Of a stretch of 50,169 nucleotides of DNA, positions 1 through 9,401 are shown piece by piece. The DNA is taken from the NCBI GenBank assembly GCA_938017975.1, contig CALIKQ010000036.1:1-50169 (forward strand), read 5' to 3'. Each line of letters starts with the position of its first letter. Position 1 is the first letter of the stretch. The position numbers and the translations under genes are program-made. The notes beneath the pieces are model-generated. The model searched no databases and was not told where the DNA came from. It was given only the letters and a program-made list of their open reading frames with translations. Source of the stretch: an uncultured Pseudomonadales bacterium (lineage in GTDB: Bacteria > Pseudomonadota > Gammaproteobacteria > Pseudomonadales > Azotimanducaceae).

Positions 1-7
1 TAAATTT

Positions 8-2212
8 TTAAGCCTTCAAGGTGAACCCATGACGATCGAGCGGAAAGCGGCGAACGCGTTGTCCAGTGGCGTCAAAGAGGGCATTTGCAACTGCCGGGGC
101 AATTGGGGTGGTTGCCTGTTCTCCAACGCCCGTCGAGGGCGCATCGCTTTTGATGATGTGCACCTCAATTTTAGGCATTTGCTTAAAACGCAAGGGACGG
201 TAATCATGAAAGTTACTCTGCTGAACCTGTCCTGCCACAAGATCGATGGCGCCATAAGCAACCGCATTGAGCCCAAGCATCACGCCCCCTTGGATCTGGG
301 CTTCAATCCCTAAAGGGTTGACCGCAAATCCGCAGTCAACAACGCAAATCACTCGGTCGACCGTAAACTCGCCTTGGGAATCGACAGTGACTTCGACAGC
401 CTGAGCGATGGGGGATACAGAATAGATGCGCGCAGCGAGTCCTCGTCCCCGGCCGTCAGGAAGGGGAGATGTCCAGTCCGACACGTTTTGCAGCGTCTTG
501 AGAACTTGGTGCATACGCGGATGATCCCGAGTCAGATGAAGTCTTAGCGCTAAAGGATCTTTGCCGCCTTCGTGAGCCAATTCATCTAGAAAGCATTCGT
601 AAGCGATCCCCGTGTGCGTGTGGCCTACAGCGCGCCATTCATGGGGGCGAACGCCAATTTTTGGGGGGTTATGGCTTTCCACTCGGTGATTTGGGATCTG
701 ATATGACGTCCCATAGGGAAAGACGCCAAAGGGTTCTTGGAGGCAGCCGTCGACAGAATAAATGTCAATGCCCCTTACAAGATAGGCAGGATCATGCTTG
801 GTTTTTTGCATGATGGACTGGCCCACAACGGTTTGATGCCAAGCCATGGGGTAGCCCTCATCGTCGAGGCTACCCCTTAGTCTGTGGACAAACAATGGTC
901 GATAATGGCCGCCGCGCATGTCCTCTTCTCTCGACCAGATGATTTGCACCGGTACGGATTCGCCCTGAGCGGCTTGAACCGCATCGGTCACGAAATCGGC
1001 TGTCTTGCTTGCACGTCGCCCGAAGGTACCACCCATCAGCGTGCGATGAATGATGACCTGCTCCTCAGATAGTCCAAGCAGCTTCGCAACAATCGTACGA
1101 TCGTTGCTTTGATACTGAGTACCAACCCAGATCTCGCAACGGTCCGGTCCAACTTGGGCCGTACAGTTCATAGGTTCCATGGTGGCGTGGGCCAGGTAAG
1201 GCATTTCATAGACTGACTCCAAAGGGCTCTCGGCAGTCTTGATGATCGTTGCAGCATCGCCAATGTCCTCGGCGAGGAGACCTGGTTGGTTGCTGAGCGC
1301 TCGGTATTCCTCTGTGAAAGCCGCAGTTGAAAGATGTCCCAGACCGTTATCATCCCAGTCTACTTTCAGGGCTTTTGTGCCTTTGGTCGCGGTCCAATAA
1401 TCCTTAGCTAGCACCACAACACCGGCATCAATGGCTTTTACTTTGATGACGCCAGGAATTTTAAGCGCGGCCTGCGCGTCAAAGCGCTTTACGAGGCCGC
1501 CATAGACAGGCGGCCTCAGTACAGCTCCATAGATCATTCCTGGGCGCCTAACATCGATCCCGAACTGGGCTTGACCGGTCACTTTTTCTGGACCTTCAAG
1601 TCGCTTTTGAGGTCGCCCTAAAACCGTAAACTTCGACGGATCTTTTAACTGGACGGTTTCCGGAGCCGTAATTTTGTGCGCCCGGATAATGTCGATCAAA
1701 TCTCCATAGCGTACCGTGCGGCCATCGCTGTGGTGCACCTGCCCCGCTGAGGTCGACAGTGAACTGATTTCAGTGCCCCAATGATGGCTGGCGGCAGTGA
1801 GCAGTAATAGCCGAGTTTTAGCGCCAGCTTGGCGCATTGGTAGGAGCGCCCCTGCGGTTGACACGCTACCTGCGGTTAAGTATTCGCCAAAAATTGGACT
1901 GAAGTAGCGTGCCTCCGTTGGCGCAGCCTCCCATTTTAAGGTTTGCCAATCGAAATCAAGCTCTTCAGCAACCATCATCGCAAGGCTGGTGTAGACGCCG
2001 TTGCCGAATTCGGCGTGGTTCATCATCAGGGTGATAGTGTTGTCTGGATCAATGCGGATAAAGGCGTCAGCCATCAAACCCGATTGCTCAGTAGAGACGC
2101 GAGTTGCGGCCTTAAGCGGAATTTCAAAACCAACGATCAGCGACCCTGCGGTTAGAAGACTGGTGGACTTCAGGAAACTTCGCCGGCTCGGGTGAAAAGG
2201 AGAATGGCTCAT
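8..2212 (-). CDS. Molybdopterin-binding subunit of a xanthine dehydrogenase family oxidoreductase (IorB/aldehyde dehydrogenase type)
   Basis: Large Mo-cofactor subunit of a periplasmic hydroxylase or aldehyde oxidase; it adds oxygen from water to an aldehyde or N-heterocycle. Seen: an N-terminal twin-arginine signal (SRRSFLKS, residues 9-16) before a hydrophobic stretch, the cofactor-binding GGTFGRR at 394-400, a WRAVG motif, and the C-terminal GVGE with the likely catalytic Glu at 698. At 734 aa it has the normal length for the single-chain isoquinoline-oxidoreductase beta type. It overlaps the upstream 2Fe-2S subunit by 4 bases (ATGA), so the two are translationally coupled. No FAD subunit is nearby, as in the IorAB type, which passes electrons to a cytochrome. 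The substrate is not readable from sequence. The family call is firm; the substrate is unknown. Confidence 0.93.
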   Translation of the reverse strand: MSHSPFHPSRRSFLKSTSLLTAGSLIVGFEIPLKAATRVSTEQSGLMADAFIRIDPDNTITLMMNHAEFGNGVYTSLAMMVAEELDFDWQTLKWEAAPTEARYFSPIFGEYLTAGSVSTAGALLPMRQAGAKTRLLLLTAASHHWGTEISSLSTSAGQVHHSDGRTVRYGDLIDIIRAHKITAPETVQLKDPSKFTVLGRPQKRLEGPEKVTGQAQFGIDVRRPGMIYGAVLRPPVYGGLVKRFDAQAALKIPGVIKVKAIDAGVVVLAKDYWTATKGTKALKVDWDDNGLGHLSTAAFTEEYRALSNQPGLLAEDIGDAATIIKTAESPLESVYEMPYLAHATMEPMNCTAQVGPDRCEIWVGTQYQSNDRTIVAKLLGLSEEQVIIHRTLMGGTFGRRASKTADFVTDAVQAAQGESVPVQIIWSREEDMRGGHYRPLFVHRLRGSLDDEGYPMAWHQTVVGQSIMQKTKHDPAYLVRGIDIYSVDGCLQEPFGVFPYGTSYQIPNHRVESHNPPKIGVRPHEWRAVGHTHTGIAYECFLDELAHEGGKDPLALRLHLTRDHPRMHQVLKTLQNVSDWTSPLPDGRGRGLAARIYSVSPIAQAVEVTVDSQGEFTVDRVICVVDCGFAVNPLGIEAQIQGGVMLGLNAVAYGAIDLVAGQVQQSNFHDYRPLRFKQMPKIEVHIIKSDAPSTGVGEQATTPIAPAVANALFDATGQRVRRFPLDRHGFTLKA

Positions 2213-2682
2213 GCCTGACTCCCTTGCTCAATCAGCGCCGAGGCATGATGTATGGCCTCCCGAATTTTCTGATAGGTGCCGCATCTACAAATGTGTCCAT
2301 TCATGGCGTCGTCAATTTGTTGATCATTGGGCTTGTTAAATTGGCGAAGCAGCGCGGTCGCAGCCATGATTTGTCCCGATTGACAGTAGCCGCATTGCGC
2401 AACATCAGCATCAAGCCATGCTTGTTGAACGGCGGAGTATTTGCCGTCCCTCGCCAATGACTCGATTGTTTCGATGGATTGGTTGACCGCGGATTCGACG
2501 GGGAGACCACAAGATCGGACGGGGGCCCCGTTAATATGCACGGTACATGCTCCGCAAAGGTTGATGCCGCAGCCGTATTTCGTCCCTGTCAGGTGTAAAT
2601 GATCTCGAAGCACCCATAACAAAGGGGTGTCTGGGCTCGCATCAACTGATTCTGACTTGCCGTTGATCATGAGTTTGAGCAT
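2209..2682 (-). CDS. (2Fe-2S)-binding small subunit of the molybdenum hydroxylase (IorA type)
   Basis: Electron-transfer subunit carrying two 2Fe-2S clusters, partner of the molybdopterin subunit it overlaps by 4 bases. Seen: the plant-ferredoxin-type motif GCGINLCGACTVHINGAPV with a further Cys in VRSCGLP, then the second cluster motif CGYCQSG and HICRCGTY. The open frame extends far upstream to 3099, but the part before ATG 2682 does not resemble the family. Starting at MLKLMINGK gives 157 aa, the usual length, with an AGAGG Shine-Dalgarno upstream. It carries no signal peptide of its own, so it probably rides through Tat with the large subunit, as known for IorAB-like enzymes. Confidence 0.92.
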   Translation of the reverse strand: MLKLMINGKSESVDASPDTPLLWVLRDHLHLTGTKYGCGINLCGACTVHINGAPVRSCGLPVESAVNQSIETIESLARDGKYSAVQQAWLDADVAQCGYCQSGQIMAATALLRQFNKPNDQQIDDAMNGHICRCGTYQKIREAIHHASALIEQGSQA

Positions 2683-3085
2683 CTTTGGCCTCTTTATGTT
2701 TCTCCGGGGACAGTGTAAAAACAGTACCAGTAGTGTCGCGGTCCGGGCAAGTCCCTCATCTTTTTGGAGGGGGTGTTGTTGGCCTTGATGAGTAAGCTGG
2801 ATGCCGGCAAATCCCTTGACGAGCTTGGCGCTTCTCTGCTGCCAAGGGCCCCTGATAGGCTGGCAATAAAGCACGCAGAAGGCGCAGGGGAAAGCGTGGT
2901 TGGCCAAACAAACGCGGCAGCATTTGATGTGCACGCTCACAGGCGGAGTGGTCCCAGGCGGCGGGCGCCATGTTTTCGAGTGAAGCGGTGCAGCCCGAAC
3001 TTCAGCCCCCAACTGAGCCTTTCCCTCACTGTGTAAAAAAGAGCCTCGGCTGTGGCTTGCTGACAATGAATGAAGGATGAAGCGC
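2683..3085. other. Intergenic region between divergent operons
   Basis: About 400 bases separate the molybdenum hydroxylase genes (leftward) from the ThuA/SDR pair (rightward), so promoters for both must lie here. I see no strong sigma70 pair. Open frames cross it on both strands: the upstream extension of the 2Fe-2S gene, and a plus-strand frame of 90 codons from 2764. Neither has a recognisable domain or a convincing start. Confidence 0.5.
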
Positions 3086-3760
3086 ATGCGCCAGGTCATT
3101 TTATCGGGTGGGATATTTCATGATTTTTCTGCAACCAGTCAGTTGCTTGCACATTACGCGGCACACCTGGAGATGACGTCAGTCATTGTAGATCACCCTG
3201 CTGACGCTATTGCTTTGATTGACGCAGGTGGCGTCGACCTCCTTACGGTGAACGCATTGCACTGGCCGATGGCGGGTGAAAAGTATGACCCTTACCGGGA
3301 GGCTTGGCGTTATGACATGACCGACGATCATGCCGGTGTCTTGGAGCAATTCGTAGTGCGGGGTGGCGGGTTATTGGGCTTGCACACTGCCTCGATCTGC
3401 TTTTCTGATTGGCCCCTATGGGGAACGCTGCTTGGAGGCAGGTGGGTTTGGGGACAATCCTTTCACCCCGATCCTGGGCAGTTAAGCCTGACGCCGACTT
3501 CGGCGGGCGTAGACTTTGGACTTGAATCTTTTGTCACGACGGATGAGCGATACACCAGCCTCGAACTATCGCCCGAGGCCCAAGTGCTGATGGTTGCAAC
3601 GGATGCAGAGCGTTTGGAGGAGCCTTTGGTCTGGAGAAAAACGACTGGTGAGGGTCGAGCGGCTTACTCCGGACTCGGTCATGATGTCAGTGCCCTCTCT
3701 GGCGCGGGTGTCCAGCATTTGATGATAAAGTTAATGGCTTGGTTAGTTCGCTTGGGTTGA
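3086..3760 (+). CDS. ThuA domain protein
   Basis: ThuA-like proteins have a class I glutamine-amidotransferase-like fold and are linked in other bacteria to sugar or trehalose use; their reaction is mostly unproven. Seen: N-terminal LSGGIFHDF, a central GGGLLGLHTAS (the ThuA turn motif), and a C-terminal YSGLGHD before a helical end, all in the order usual for ThuA. I chose ATG 3086 because GAAGGA at 3072-3077 is 8 bases upstream; ATG 3077 in the same frame would add 3 residues but sits on the ribosome site. The product is 224 aa, normal for the family. The next gene starts 9 bases after the stop with its own strong ribosome site, so the two form an operon. Confidence 0.85.
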   Translation: MRQVILSGGIFHDFSATSQLLAHYAAHLEMTSVIVDHPADAIALIDAGGVDLLTVNALHWPMAGEKYDPYREAWRYDMTDDHAGVLEQFVVRGGGLLGLHTASICFSDWPLWGTLLGGRWVWGQSFHPDPGQLSLTPTSAGVDFGLESFVTTDERYTSLELSPEAQVLMVATDAERLEEPLVWRKTTGEGRAAYSGLGHDVSALSGAGVQHLMIKLMAWLVRLG

Positions 3761-3769
3761 GGAGGTCAG

Positions 3770-4522
3770 GTGGCTCAAAAATCCTTTATTGTCACAGGAG
3801 GAGGGTCAGGATTGGGTCAAGCGACCGCAGCGGCGCTGATCCAACAGGGTGCCCGGGTCACGATCTGTGGTCGCCGTATCGAAAAAATTGAGTCTGTCGC
3901 AGCTAGCCTAGGACCTAACTGTCGAGCCATTCAAGGCGATATCACCCTGGAGCTGGATCGTGCGAAATTGATCGAGGTAGCCTTGGCGCATGGCGGAGGG
4001 CTAGATGGTCTTGTGAACAATGCTGGCAATATGTATCGGGCAACGATCGATGCGCTTGATGAGGCGCGCTTGCTCGATATCTTTAATCAAAACGTGGTCG
4101 CAGGTTTGATGTTGTCTAAGTTGGCCGTGCCCGCTCTCGAAAAAACGCAAGGATCAATCATCTTTTTGGGGTCAATTCATACGCGTCGAGCTTTTCCGGG
4201 TGGCGCCCCTTATGCTGCGACCAAAGCCGCATTGCAAACGATTACGAAGGTTTTGGCAGCGGAGCTAGGTCCTCGCCAAATCCGTGTTAATTGCGTTTTG
4301 CCCGGTGCCGTGCTGACCGAAATTAATGAGCGAGCAGGGTTAGGCGATCAGTCTGAGCAGAAGGCAAGACTTGAGCAGTTGGCACCTCTGCACGCACTCG
4401 GAAGGTCGGGTGAACCTCACGAAGTCGCCGAGGCAATTGTGTACTTGCTGAATGCCCCGTGGACAACCGGCGCATTGCTTGATGTCGACGGTGGACTGGG
4501 TCTGGGCATAGCGCCGTTTTAG
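3770..4522 (+). CDS. SDR family NAD(P)-dependent oxidoreductase
   Basis: Classical short-chain dehydrogenase/reductase that interconverts an alcohol and a ketone with NAD(P). Seen: the Rossmann motif TGGGSGLGQ near residue 10, NNAGN near 84, the catalytic YAATK (Tyr-xxx-Lys) near 150, and an intact C-terminus ending in a DVDGGLGLG motif. At 250 aa it is a normal length. The start is GTG 3770, supported by GAGGAGGT directly upstream and within the tail of the ThuA gene. Pairing with ThuA suggests both act on one carbonyl or sugar-like substrate, but this is inference. Confidence 0.9.
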   Translation: MAQKSFIVTGGGSGLGQATAAALIQQGARVTICGRRIEKIESVAASLGPNCRAIQGDITLELDRAKLIEVALAHGGGLDGLVNNAGNMYRATIDALDEARLLDIFNQNVVAGLMLSKLAVPALEKTQGSIIFLGSIHTRRAFPGGAPYAATKAALQTITKVLAAELGPRQIRVNCVLPGAVLTEINERAGLGDQSEQKARLEQLAPLHALGRSGEPHEVAEAIVYLLNAPWTTGALLDVDGGLGLGIAPF

Positions 4523-5215
4523 ATAGAAAGGCTTTCCACGGCTTCATAAAACCGCCGAAGAAGACGGCTCGGGGAGCGGTCTTTGCTGTATTGTTGGCTT
4601 CTTGTAAAACGTCTCCCCCATGCAATTGCGATGCGGGATTAATCTAACGGGTAGTGAAAGCTGTTTGTGGTCAATATTGAGCCCGATTCCGGTCAACACA
4701 GCCACCGCGCGATAACTCAGAATTGCCACTGTTTGGCGGAACAAGCGGCGCATTAGAATTTGGTTGTCACGCTCAAGTTTTGGTCATCTCTGTCTTTGCT
4801 TTCGCTCTTTGTGCTCTTCCCGGGGTTGGGCTCCCTCGGGAGGGAACGCTGTTTCCGCACGCTCGGCAGGGTTATGATGAGCGGGCCCTCGGTCAAGTTA
4901 CGATTGGTCCCGCCTTAAATTTGAGGTGTGGGTAGGGCTTGTAGGTGTTCGTGATGGTCGTTACCTTTGCGGTGGGGTTGCCATCATCAGGGTTGAGCTC
5001 AGGCTGGACCGCTCTAAGAGCGGCGCTGACAAGCCGAGTGAGTGCCATACTCTGAGGCGACGCGGTGTTGGTTCAGAGTGTCGTTATCTGATCCGGCTCC
5101 AAGCTTGATCAAGGCATGCGGTAGCAGAATTAAACGAGTCAAAATCTCGGGAAAATGAATTCGAACCAGCGCGGTTGCTTTCCCGGCGCTGCCAATCAGA
5201 AACAGAGAGTCCGTT
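4523..5215. other. Long intergenic region upstream of the PQQ dehydrogenase
   Basis: Nearly 700 bases without a convincing gene. Short overlapping frames exist on both strands (4544-4753 minus, 4723-4935 plus, 4926-5108 plus), but they change frame, have no domain I recognise and lack good ribosome sites. The stretch holds two compact inverted repeats (CTCCC/GGGAG at 4831-4842 and CCGCTCT/AGAGCGG at 5009-5023). It could carry the regulated promoter of the PQQ dehydrogenase, or be the remains of a lost gene. Confidence 0.5.
5009..5023. promoter_or_regulatory. Perfect 15-base palindrome upstream of PQQ dehydrogenase
   Basis: CCGCTCT, one central base, AGAGCGG: two 7-base arms match exactly. 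It lies about 190 bases before the PQQ dehydrogenase start. No T-run follows, so it is unlike an intrinsic terminator; an operator or RNA hairpin is possible. Function is inferred only from position. Confidence 0.3.
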
Positions 5216-7372
5216 GTGATAAAGATGCTAGCTCCATGTAAAGATTTTCAACAGGGAATGCCGAGTTTTTGTTTGTTTTTGCTCTGCATGCCTTGGTTAA
5301 CAGAGGTGCTTGCAGAAACCTCCGGCTGGTCACTGCATGGGCAGAATTTCTCTGAGCAGAGGCTCTCGCCGCTGACTCAGATTAATCAAGAATCAATCCA
5401 TGAACTCGGGTTAGCTTGGTTTTTTGACACAGGTACTCGAAGAGGTCTTGAAGCCTCTCCGATTGTTGTCGACGGCATCATTTACACGACAGGCTCATGG
5501 AGTCGCGTTTATGCGCTCGATGGTAAAACGGGGGCACTGATATGGTCTTTTGATCCCGAAGTGCCCAAGGCTTGGGGCGCCAATGCCTGTTGTGATGTGG
5601 TTAACCGAGGAGTTGCTGTGCTGGGCGATCGGGTTTTTGTCGGCACAATTGATGGGAGGCTCATCGCTCTGGATCGGATCCGGGGTGATGTGCTTTGGTC
5701 AACGCTGACAATTGATCCAGCGAAGCCTTATACCATTACAGGGGCACCTCGTCTGGTTGGGGATTCTGTGATTATTGGAAACGGTGGCGCTGAATATGGC
5801 GTCAGAGGTTACGTGTCAGCCTATGAAGCCGCGACAGGGGCGCTCAAATGGCGGTTTTACACAGTGCCGGGTGACCCCGATCAGCCTCAGGAATCGGCGG
5901 CGCTTGAGCGTGCGGTAAAGACTTGGACAGGCGATCAATATTGGCGCTTTGGCGGTGGCGGTACGGTTTGGGATTCGATGGCTTATGATCCGGCCCTAGA
6001 CTTACTTTATATCGGCGTTGGGAATGGGTCGCCGTGGAATCGTGAAATTCGGAGTCCAGGGGGAGGAGATAACTTGTATTTGTCCTCGATCGTAGCGCTC
6101 GAGGGCTCAACTGGCGTCTACCGCTGGCATTACCAGACAACGCCCGCTGACAATTGGGATTACACTGCGACTCAGCACATGATTCTCGCCGATCTCACCA
6201 TTGACGGCCTTTCACGACAAGTGATTATGCAAGCGCCCAAGAACGGGTTTTTCTACGTCTTAGACCGCCTAACAGGAGAATTGTTGTCAGCAGAACCCTA
6301 TGTTCCGGTCAATTGGGCGAGTGAAATCAACGCCGAGACGGGTCGGCCGATAGAGACTGATATAGCGAGTTATCGTGATAAAGATCAGATAGTTCGCCCG
6401 GCGCCTTTTGGTGCCCACAACTGGCAGCCGATGGCCTGGAACCCTAAGACAGGCCTTGTTTATATCCCGGCGATGCAGAACTTATCTTTGTATTCTCATC
6501 CCGCGGATTATAGTCATCTGCCCGGGCCGCATTGGAACACGGGTCAAAATGATGGTGCGGTACAGGATAATCCGCTTGCGAGTCTCGACCCCATCTATGC
6601 AGCGCCGCTCCTCAAGCATCTGATGCGGGGGCAACTGATTGCATGGGATCCACAACGGGGCCGTGCCGCCTGGCGGCAGTCCCTGCCGAGTATGTGGAAT
6701 GGCGGCGTGCTTACGACCGCATCAGGATTGGTGTTTCAGGGCCAGGGGTCCGGAGAACTTGTTGCCTTTGAGGCACAGAGCGGCAAGCGACTTTGGTCAA
6801 CCAATGCTCAGAGTGGAATAATTGCTCCGCCGATCAGCTATGAAATTGAGGGCGAGCAGTATCTTGCAGTTATGGCTGGATGGGGCGGCGCTGTTGGTTT
6901 GGTTTTATCGCAGCCATCAGTCAAGCAAGGCGCCCCTGGGCGCTTGCTGGTCTACAAAATTGGTGGTGAGGCGATCTTGCCGGCTGATACGCCAAAACCC
7001 CTTGCTTTGAACCCACCGCCGGACACGGCATCAGACTCTGAGGTTGCTGCCGGATTGGCGCTTTATAATCAGCACTGCATGCGGTGCCATGGTTTAGGTG
7101 CCGTGGGTCAAGGGTTGGTGCCCGATCTAAGGGCCATGTCTCAAACGACTCATGAGATCTTTGACGCCATTGTCCTCGACGGAGTCTTGGCGCCTGCTGG
7201 GATGATCGGTTTTAAATCGGTGATGACGAAGCAAGATTCCGAGAACGTGAGGCGGTATCTGATCCGCGCTGCCCATGATCAAGTCGAATTGCGAGAAGAG
7301 TCGCCGCAGTGGCGCGGGGTGCGTGATTGGTTTTTCGATCAATTGGGATGGCTTGCCTCGAAGGTCATTTAA
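5216..7372 (+). CDS. Quinohemoprotein alcohol dehydrogenase (PQQ-dependent, type II, with cytochrome c domain)
   Basis: Periplasmic oxidation of alcohols to aldehydes using PQQ and an in-chain heme c. Seen: a hydrophobic signal peptide (about residues 14-33), beta-propeller blades, the vicinal cysteine pair Cys125-Cys126, the likely calcium ligands Glu193 (GAEYG) and Asn270 (GVGNGSPWN), and the catalytic Asp315 in ADNWDYTATQ. A C-terminal cytochrome c domain has CMRCH at 621-625 and a likely axial Met in PAGMIGF. At 718 aa this is the full quinohemoprotein length. Residue 317 is Thr, not the Asp found two after the catalytic Asp in lanthanide-dependent enzymes, so calcium use is expected. The start is GTG 5216 with AGAGAG upstream; ATG 5225 is possible. 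No PQQ synthesis genes are in the window. Confidence 0.94.
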   Translation: MIKMLAPCKDFQQGMPSFCLFLLCMPWLTEVLAETSGWSLHGQNFSEQRLSPLTQINQESIHELGLAWFFDTGTRRGLEASPIVVDGIIYTTGSWSRVYALDGKTGALIWSFDPEVPKAWGANACCDVVNRGVAVLGDRVFVGTIDGRLIALDRIRGDVLWSTLTIDPAKPYTITGAPRLVGDSVIIGNGGAEYGVRGYVSAYEAATGALKWRFYTVPGDPDQPQESAALERAVKTWTGDQYWRFGGGGTVWDSMAYDPALDLLYIGVGNGSPWNREIRSPGGGDNLYLSSIVALEGSTGVYRWHYQTTPADNWDYTATQHMILADLTIDGLSRQVIMQAPKNGFFYVLDRLTGELLSAEPYVPVNWASEINAETGRPIETDIASYRDKDQIVRPAPFGAHNWQPMAWNPKTGLVYIPAMQNLSLYSHPADYSHLPGPHWNTGQNDGAVQDNPLASLDPIYAAPLLKHLMRGQLIAWDPQRGRAAWRQSLPSMWNGGVLTTASGLVFQGQGSGELVAFEAQSGKRLWSTNAQSGIIAPPISYEIEGEQYLAVMAGWGGAVGLVLSQPSVKQGAPGRLLVYKIGGEAILPADTPKPLALNPPPDTASDSEVAAGLALYNQHCMRCHGLGAVGQGLVPDLRAMSQTTHEIFDAIVLDGVLAPAGMIGFKSVMTKQDSENVRRYLIRAAHDQVELREESPQWRGVRDWFFDQLGWLASKVI

Positions 7373-7548
7373 CCAATCTTCACTCCGTGGATTCGGACAA
7401 TACCTGTCGAGTCAAGACTGAGCTGCGAACAGTCCCTTTTATTCAATTCAAAGTGAATAATCAGTGGGCTGAGCAAATACCCGCAATTTGTCTCAGACGC
7501 ATTCGCATGGTAAGACAGCGTTAGTGATCCCAATAAAAAGAGTAAGCC

Positions 7549-9117
7549 ATGTACCCAAGTCATTACGCTCACGCCCACCCAGATCGCCCGGCCGTTATCA
7601 TGGCCGGATCGGGACAAGTTCAGACCTATGCAGCGCTTGAGGCCCGAGCCAATCAAGGCGCTCAAGCACTGCGTGCTTCTGGGCTCAATCGCCTTGATCA
7701 CTACGCAATTTTTATGGAAAACAATGGCCCATACATCGAGGTCTGCGCCGCTGGTGAGCGGGCTGGGCTCTATTACACCTGCATCAATTCTTTCCTGACC
7801 GCCGAAGAGATGGCTTATATCGTGATGAATTCGGAATCGCGCATTTTGATCACGTCAGCTGCGAAGCTGCCGCTGGTTGTTGATGCATTACCGGCTTGTC
7901 CCAATCTAGAGGCGGTTTGGGTGGTTGATGACCTCCAAGCCCCCGCGGATTTGTCCGGCTCAGACCTCTTTAAAGACTATGAGGCTGTGTTGAGTCAGTT
8001 TCCTAGTTCCCCGATCCATGATGAATTTCTAGGGACGCCCATGCTTTACTCATCAGGAACGACAGGGAGACCCAAAGGTATTATCCGGCCTCTGCCCGAG
8101 CAGCCGCCCAGCGAGCCATTACCGTTGTTTTCGTTCCTGTCCCAGCTCTGGCACTACCGCGAGGACATGATCTACTTATCCCCCGCACCGTTGTATCACT
8201 CGGCGCCTCAAGCGGCGGTGAACTTGACGCTGCGGATCGGTGGCACCGTCATTGTGATGGAGAAGTTTGATCCATCGGCTTATCTCTCACACATACAGGA
8301 CTATGGCGTTACCCATTCCCAACTGGTCCCAACCATGTTCAGTCGTATGTTAAAGCTTGATCCAAGTGCTCGGGCGGCATTTGATTTGTCCTCACTCGAG
8401 GTGGCTGTCCATGCTGCAGCGCCATGCCCTGCAATGGTGAAGCATCAAATGATCGACTGGTGGGGACCAATTATCCATGAATACTATGGTGCAACCGAAG
8501 GTTTGGGATTTGCAGCCTGCAATACCGAAGAGTGGTTAGCTCACCCTGGGACTGTGGGTAAAGTCGTCATGGGCGATCTGCATGTTTTAGATGATTCGGG
8601 GCAGACCGTGCCTACAGGAGAGGCCGGCACACTCTGGTTTAAAACGGCGACAGAGTTTGAGTATCACAATGATCCTGAGAAAACACGAGAATCATCGTCA
8701 TCAGACGGCACGATGACTACGGTTGGGGATGTTGGCTATGTTGATGAGGATGGATTCTTATATCTGACGGATCGTGCCACGTTTATGATCATTTCTGGAG
8801 GCGTCAACATCTATCCCCAAGAATGTGAGGATTTACTCATCAGCCATCCGAAGGTTGCTGATGCTGCTGTGTTTGGAGTGCCCAACGAAGATTTGGGTGA
8901 AGAGGTCAAGGCGGTGGTGCAGCCGATTGAGGGTCTGGCCTCGAGCGAATCGCTCACGGAGGAACTCTTGGATTATCTTTCGGGCCATCTATCTCGGCAA
9001 AAAATTCCCAGAAGTATTGATTACGAGAGAACGTTGCCCCGTCTCCCCACTGGCAAACTCTACAAGCGCCTGTTGCGCGACCGATACTGGGGTAAGGGCC
9101 GATCGAAGATTGTTTAG
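7549..9117 (+). CDS. AMP-dependent acyl-CoA synthetase
   Basis: ANL-superfamily ligase that activates a carboxylic acid to its CoA thioester through an acyl-adenylate. Seen: the P-loop-like YSSGTTGRPKG near residue 165, YYGATEG near 318, the hinge region GDVGYVDEDGFLYLTDR near 393, and the C-terminal catalytic Lys in LPTGKLYKR. At 522 aa it is a normal length. The start ATG 7549 follows AAGAG. It lies 176 bases after the alcohol dehydrogenase on the same strand, which fits alcohol to aldehyde to acid to acyl-CoA. The closest family feel is FadD/CaiC-like medium or aromatic acid ligases; chain specificity is not readable. Confidence 0.92.
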   Translation: MYPSHYAHAHPDRPAVIMAGSGQVQTYAALEARANQGAQALRASGLNRLDHYAIFMENNGPYIEVCAAGERAGLYYTCINSFLTAEEMAYIVMNSESRILITSAAKLPLVVDALPACPNLEAVWVVDDLQAPADLSGSDLFKDYEAVLSQFPSSPIHDEFLGTPMLYSSGTTGRPKGIIRPLPEQPPSEPLPLFSFLSQLWHYREDMIYLSPAPLYHSAPQAAVNLTLRIGGTVIVMEKFDPSAYLSHIQDYGVTHSQLVPTMFSRMLKLDPSARAAFDLSSLEVAVHAAAPCPAMVKHQMIDWWGPIIHEYYGATEGLGFAACNTEEWLAHPGTVGKVVMGDLHVLDDSGQTVPTGEAGTLWFKTATEFEYHNDPEKTRESSSSDGTMTTVGDVGYVDEDGFLYLTDRATFMIISGGVNIYPQECEDLLISHPKVADAAVFGVPNEDLGEEVKAVVQPIEGLASSESLTEELLDYLSGHLSRQKIPRSIDYERTLPRLPTGKLYKRLLRDRYWGKGRSKIV

Positions 9118-9401
9118 GCCGACCGTTCTCATGTAAGAGGTATCAGTGTTGAGTCTATGCTGATCCTCTAAATGTGGTGCAGGCGCCTGGTCAGACGTAA
9201 GCGCTTCAATAAAGCGCGGGATGTTCGCTTTGACAGCGTTTTGAAGCGACCGGCTGTTTAAAACCACGGACTGAATCGAGTTCGGAGCGATGAATCGCTC
9301 AGCAGTCAACGGAGGCAGAGAGGCATTTCGAAAAAGGTCCTCCAACGAGGATCAGAACAAGGCAATTTTGAAGCAACTTATTAAATCGAGGAGAGGTTGA
9401 A

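Noticed and set aside
2764-3036. Plus-strand frame of 90 codons in the gap before ThuA
   Set aside because: TTG start, no domain, and the C-terminal part is Arg/Pro/Ser rich as in non-coding GC-rich DNA. A shorter start at 2788 does not improve it.
2683-3099. Upstream extension of the 2Fe-2S subunit gene
   Set aside because: The first 139 residues have no similarity to the family, and a proper start with a ribosome site is at 2682.
4723-5108. Two overlapping plus frames, which could be joined by a frameshift
   Set aside because: I considered an outer-membrane protein remnant, but the match is too vague and the frames lack ribosome sites.
5145-5180. TTCGAA-type word suggesting a tRNA T-loop on the minus strand
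   Set aside because: The flanking bases cannot form the T stem or acceptor stem, so there is no tRNA.
8989-9345. Minus-strand frame of 118 codons across the end of the acyl-CoA synthetase
   Set aside because: It overlaps a well-supported gene, starts at TTG, and has no recognised domain. The first part looks protein-like, so it may be a remnant, but I cannot support it.
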